Origin: Planctomycetota bacterium
Lineage (GTDB): Bacteria; Planctomycetota; Phycisphaerae; Phycisphaerales; Phycisphaeraceae
Length of the DNA: 46,163 nt
Direction: 5' to 3'
NCBI GenBank assembly: GCA_024279275.1
Contig: JAJRRS010000017.1
Span: 1 to 46,163 of the forward strand
The notes below the pieces were generated by a model, which had not been told where the DNA came from, searched no databases, and worked only from the letters and a program-made list of their open reading frames with translations. Of the stretch, positions 42,978 to 46,163 are shown in pieces. Each line of letters starts with the position of its first letter. Within the stretch, counting starts at the first letter, position 1. A program made the translations under genes and the position numbers.

Positions 42978-44633
42978 ATGACCGGGAAGATGTCCAAGAT
43001 GTGCGCGATCGGTGCGGCTGTGATAGGGATGCCTACTTTGATGGCTTTGGATGTGCATGCGGCGGTGACATTCCGAACGGTAGCGAAGACCGGCGACGCC
43101 ACTCCGGGTACCGAAGCGGATAATACCTTCAGTACGTTTAGCCCACCGTCAATAAACAGACTTGGGCAAACAGCATTTGTGAGCCGTCTTATAAATCAGG
43201 AATTACAAGATACCGGCCCAAGCGTCTGGTCAGAAGGATCGGGTTCGCTTGGCCTGATCGCCAAGACGGGCGATCCCGCGCCGGACACCTCGTCGGGAAC
43301 TGTGTTTGGCGGTGTCGGCAACGTAAGTTTTATCTCACCAATCATAAATGAGGCAGGAGAAACCATATTCAAAGCCCCGTTTCATCGGCTGGGTGCCCCC
43401 TTCTTTGGAAATACATACGGCATATGGGCAGAAAACTCCGGTTCACTTAACTTGATCACTCACCAAGGCAGGCCGGCTCCGGGCACCGATCCCGAGATAA
43501 TTTTTAACAACATAGCGCCGCCCGTGTTCAATGGTAACGGGCAAGCCGCTTTCAGGGCAAAAGCTAATGGTTCGAGTATTAATTCAGAGAAACAAGGTGT
43601 TTGGTCTGATACTACGGGGCCGTTGACCCCTATCGCGCTAGAAGGCGGCGCAGCACCGGACACGGAACCTGGGGCGGTATTCAAGACCCAATTCGCCTCT
43701 CCTCTTTTTGAATATATCTCGCTCAACAGTGCCGGACATACCGCGTTTAAAGGATACCTTCAAGGCCCAACCATACACAGTGGGAATCTGACCGGTATCT
43801 GGTCGGATATATCAGGCTCACTTAGACTGCTTGTACGCAGTGGCGATTCAGCACCGGAAACGAGGACCCGGTTCACGAATTTTCTCAGTTTAGCATTCAA
43901 CGATGCCGGACAGATCGCCTTCCACGCCGTTCTAGATTTCTCACATGACCGGGGTATCTGGTCGGGGGACTCGGAGTCTCTGGCTTTGATCGCAATAGAA
44001 GGCGCCGACGCACCGGGCACCGAGCCAGGGGTGATGTTTACATCATTTGGCAAAAACGGCCCGGTACTAAACGGAGCTGGAAAAGTAGCTTTTACGGCCA
44101 AACTCATAGGCCCGGATGTAAACGAAATGAACAATGAAGGTCTCTGGCTGGAGAGGCAAGGATCTCTAACCTTGGTTGCACGGGAAGGGGATAATGCACC
44201 AGGCTCCGTGCGGGACGAAAGGTTCAGTACTTTTAGCCCCGCCCTGGTATTCAATGGAATGGGCCAGATCGCGTTTGAAGCAGACCTCCTCGATCCAGGT
44301 TCATTCACAGTATTCCATTCTGGACTTTGGGCAACAGATCCTAATGGTCTGCTCAACCTGATTGTCCGCACGGGAGACTTGTTTGATATCAACGATGACC
44401 CACTGATTGAGGATCTGCGCACAATCCGCTATGTAAATTTGATAACTAACTCGGGTGGAGAGGACGGGCGCGGGACATCTTTCAATGACGCCGGCCAGCT
44501 TGCGTTCAGCCTCCATTTCACTGACGGTAGTCAAGGTGTCTTCGTCGCAACTATTCCCGAACCGGCATCTCTAACGGTGTTGATTGTGGGAACGGGACTG
44601 ATCCTGGGCAAGCGGTCAACGAATCTTTCGTAG
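42978..44633 (+). CDS. Secreted repeat protein with PEP-CTERM sorting signal
   Basis: 551 residues. A signal peptide ends near residue 28 (DVHAAV). The mature part has about eight repeats of 60-65 residues with the core G-[VI]-W-[SA]...GSL-x-L-I-A-x-x-GD-x-AP-GT-x-x-G-x-x-F and a second conserved line, F-N-x-x-GQ-x-AF. This matches the DUF7453/choice-of-anchor-type repeats of planctomycetes, possibly beta-propeller blades. The C-terminus, IPEPASLTVLIVGTGLILG then KRS, is a PEP-CTERM signal: PEP, a hydrophobic helix, a basic end. It marks the protein for an exosortase, which is not in this window. The gene is less GC-rich than its neighbours. Confidence 0.9.
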   Translation: MTGKMSKMCAIGAAVIGMPTLMALDVHAAVTFRTVAKTGDATPGTEADNTFSTFSPPSINRLGQTAFVSRLINQELQDTGPSVWSEGSGSLGLIAKTGDPAPDTSSGTVFGGVGNVSFISPIINEAGETIFKAPFHRLGAPFFGNTYGIWAENSGSLNLITHQGRPAPGTDPEIIFNNIAPPVFNGNGQAAFRAKANGSSINSEKQGVWSDTTGPLTPIALEGGAAPDTEPGAVFKTQFASPLFEYISLNSAGHTAFKGYLQGPTIHSGNLTGIWSDISGSLRLLVRSGDSAPETRTRFTNFLSLAFNDAGQIAFHAVLDFSHDRGIWSGDSESLALIAIEGADAPGTEPGVMFTSFGKNGPVLNGAGKVAFTAKLIGPDVNEMNNEGLWLERQGSLTLVAREGDNAPGSVRDERFSTFSPALVFNGMGQIAFEADLLDPGSFTVFHSGLWATDPNGLLNLIVRTGDLFDINDDPLIEDLRTIRYVNLITNSGGEDGRGTSFNDAGQLAFSLHFTDGSQGVFVATIPEPASLTVLIVGTGLILGKRSTNLS

Positions 44634-44636
44634 CCG

Positions 44637-44696
44637 CCGCGTTACACGCGGCGGGGCCTGCGGGCTGGCGGGTCGCGGCTACCAAGGACCGCTAAG
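44637..44696. repeat. Two hairpins between the PEP-CTERM and polymerase genes
   Basis: CCGCCGCGT tac ACGCGGCGG forms a 9-bp stem at about 44637-44657. A second, TAAGCCGC aa GCGGCTTA, lies near 44694-44711. There is no T run on either strand. Their position between convergent genes suits a termination or RNA-stabilising role. Confidence 0.5.
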
Positions 44697-44719
44697 CCGC
44701 AAGCGGCTTACGAGGGTCG

Positions 44720-45934
44720 TTAAAACTCCTCTTCCCCCGGCACCTGCGTGAAGCTGATCCTTGTCGGTGCGGTGTCTTGTGCCCCGAACATGGACCCGAA
44801 GTAGATGCTGTGGTGGCCAAACTTGTGGTCGATGCGGTCCATCGCTTTGGCCAGGTCGGCGAGGTGTCTTGGCTCAGCGAATAGCGGGATGGGGGCGGTG
44901 TTCAGGGGGACCAGGCCATCAAGCTGGACCGCGACCTGCAACGGCGAACCCAGGGGTTTGTCCCGCCACAACTCGGCGAAGACGCGCAGCATCGTCAGCG
45001 TATCCCCGCAAAGCCCTAGCGGTGCCCGGCGTTTCCATTTGGGGGCATCCAGGTAACGAACCCTCGCGGTGAGGTGGCTGGCGACATAATGCATGCGGCG
45101 CATCCGCGCGGCGGCCTTATGAATCATACGCACCGACACAGCCCGAGCGCCGGCATCGGTGCGCCACTTCGGCGGCAACACGTGCGAGTGCCCGACGGTG
45201 CGCCGATGGGTCGGGCGGTACGGCAGATCGTGGCCGTTGAGTTGGTGCCACCAGATTGCGCCCAGCACATCACTTAACCAGACCGCCGACATCTGTTGCT
45301 TGGATAGGGCGCAGAGTTGAGCAACGGTGTGGATGTTGTGACATTGAAGGCGGGTGTGCATGCCGTGTGCGATGCCCGGGAGGTCGGTGAGTTTGAGGGT
45401 GCAGATTTTTTCGGGCATCTGTTCAGGGAGGATCATCACCATGCCGTCGGGCTTCTCTAGGTCGGTGGCGACCTTGGCGAGCCAGGGGTTCGGTGCCAGC
45501 CCGATCGAGCAGCGGACAAATTCGCCGACCCGCCCCCGGATCGCGGCCTTCACGGCATGGGCGATCTCCGCCGCACGCCGGGGGTGGCGCTCGTCACCTA
45601 AGAGTCGGCCGTACATCTCGTCGATGGATGGGATCTGATCGATGTGCAGGCACGACTCCGCCGCCTCGACGATCTGGTGGTGACACTCGACGTAGCGCTT
45701 AGGTCGAGCCTCGACCAGTTGTATCTGCGGGCAGAGCCGGCAGGCCTCAGCCACCCCGGTCCCGGTCTTGACCCCAAACGCCTTCGCCTCGTAGCTCGCT
45801 GCGATGCAGCAGGTCGTCGCCACCATCGTCGGCACCACCCCCACCGGCCTCCCCCGCAGCCCCGGGTGGTCCTGCTGCTCCACCGACGCGAAATAGCTGT
45901 TCATGTCCAGAAAAAGGTATTTAAGCGGCCCCAT
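44720..45934 (-). CDS. Y-family (DinB/UmuC-like) DNA polymerase
   Basis: 404 residues. The first catalytic motif is FLDMNSYFASVEQ (about 8-20). VGVVPTMVATTCCIAASYEAKAFGVKTG is the steric-gate/finger region. The second acidic motif is QIPSIDEMYGRLL (DE near 104-105), and GIAHGMHTRLQ is the helix-hairpin-helix-like thumb. The little-finger domain follows from about 240. Such enzymes copy damaged DNA. It differs from canonical DinB: SIDEM replaces the usual SIDEAY, and no C-terminal clamp-binding tail is obvious. An 18-bp motif shared with the divergent gene lies five bases before the ATG. Confidence 0.88.
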   Translation of the reverse strand: MGPLKYLFLDMNSYFASVEQQDHPGLRGRPVGVVPTMVATTCCIAASYEAKAFGVKTGTGVAEACRLCPQIQLVEARPKRYVECHHQIVEAAESCLHIDQIPSIDEMYGRLLGDERHPRRAAEIAHAVKAAIRGRVGEFVRCSIGLAPNPWLAKVATDLEKPDGMVMILPEQMPEKICTLKLTDLPGIAHGMHTRLQCHNIHTVAQLCALSKQQMSAVWLSDVLGAIWWHQLNGHDLPYRPTHRRTVGHSHVLPPKWRTDAGARAVSVRMIHKAAARMRRMHYVASHLTARVRYLDAPKWKRRAPLGLCGDTLTMLRVFAELWRDKPLGSPLQVAVQLDGLVPLNTAPIPLFAEPRHLADLAKAMDRIDHKFGHHSIYFGSMFGAQDTAPTRISFTQVPGEEEF

Positions 45935-45939
45935 AAATA

Positions 45940-45957
45940 CCTAACATATACCGTACA
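45940..45957 (-). promoter_or_regulatory. Candidate damage-response operator of the polymerase gene
   Basis: On the minus strand this reads TGTACGGTATATGTTAGG. It agrees at 15 of 18 positions with 46055-46072 on the plus strand; all three differences are transitions. It ends five bases before the ATG, so its TTAGG could alternatively be part of the ribosome site. Confidence 0.45.
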
Positions 45958-46054
45958 AATGGGCCTGTCAAAAACCCTTCAATCCCCGCTCAAGAACCAG
46001 CCAAAAATCGGACCACCGCTATGTAATACGCCTTCATCTTAATCCCAGCGCGCA

Positions 46055-46072
46055 TGTACGGCGCATGTTAGG
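46055..46072 (+). promoter_or_regulatory. Candidate operator of the divergent gene at the right edge
   Basis: TGTACGGCGCATGTTAGG, facing the gene that starts at 46133. The neighbouring bases make an 11-base direct repeat, GCGCATGTACG then GCGCATGTTAG, one helical turn apart. The spacing suits a tandem-bound dimer. The 90 bases to its left show nothing recognisable. Confidence 0.45.
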
Positions 46073-46132
46073 CATTGCGCTATGGGTGGGTTGGTGCGAT
46101 GATGTGGCCTTCACGACACGGAGGTCCACGCC

Positions 46133-46163
46133 ATGCATATCCAAACACACGAACCGATCGAAC
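46133..46163 (+). CDS. N-terminal fragment of an unknown gene
   Basis: The ATG at 46133 follows GGAGG by nine bases, and the frame stays open to the window edge. Only MHIQTHEPIE is visible, too little to identify. It is divergent from the Y-family polymerase gene and shares with it the 18-bp motif, so a DNA-repair role is a guess from context only. Confidence 0.5.
   Translation, partial: MHIQTHEPIE

Overview
The window reads as chromosomal DNA of a Gram-negative, GC-rich bacterium, most likely a planctomycete of the Phycisphaerae type. This placement is an inference. It rests on lipid A synthesis (lpxB), a secreted protein with repeated domains and a PEP-CTERM sorting tail, a NamZ-type muramidase, HDOD-GGDEF and multi-PAS GGDEF/EAL proteins, a lysine-rich histone-like tail at the left edge, and intergenic space crowded with palindromic repeats. 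No rRNA, tRNA, prophage, insertion sequence with transposase or CRISPR array was seen.

Layout. 1-608: end of a lysine-rich protein, a terminator and a mosaic of four dispersed repeats. 608-2679: an overlapping pair, a zinc metallopeptidase and a Ddl-like ATP-grasp ligase. 2927-4476: a degenerate receiver domain and a SirB1-type transglutaminase-like protein, separated by a candidate small RNA. 4813-8854: a secreted FKBP isomerase, an alpha/beta hydrolase, a HspQ-like protein and a secreted WG-repeat protein. 9101-13505: a GAF-PAS-PAS-GGDEF-EAL protein, a SprA-like putative metalloprotease and a nucleoside hydrolase. 13739-17916: ArfB, NamZ, a YbjN-like secreted protein, a thioredoxin-like protein and a secreted cyclophilin. 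18067-20190: a 54-residue protein coupled to a serine beta-lactamase-like enzyme, an 84-residue protein and YqeY. 20298-24746: an LtaS/sulfatase-type membrane enzyme, a PAP2 phosphatase and a GH20 hexosaminidase. 24886-31090: LpxB, a LuxR-type regulator, an SMP-30-type protein, a GNAT, an HDOD-GGDEF protein and RpiB. 31116-34694: a large unknown secreted protein, a 31-residue microprotein in its own transcription unit, and malate dehydrogenase. 35045-37875: ribH, nusB, ftsY and an unknown gene. 37990-42537: rpoD, dnaG and rpmB on the minus strand. 42978-46163: the PEP-CTERM repeat protein, a Y-family polymerase, and the start of a divergent gene.

How the genes fit together. Core information processing (ribH-nusB-ftsY; rpmB-dnaG-rpoD; arfB) is mixed with cell envelope work (lpxB, LtaS-like, PAP2, NamZ, GH20, the serine hydrolase, two secreted prolyl isomerases) and with c-di-GMP signalling. 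The least explained items are the ATP-grasp/metallopeptidase pair, the 31-residue microprotein unit, a candidate two-hairpin RNA, an 18-bp motif shared by the two divergent promoters at the right end, and G-rich nonamer arrays that occur between genes and also inside four unrelated genes, where they encode Gly/Pro-rich linkers.
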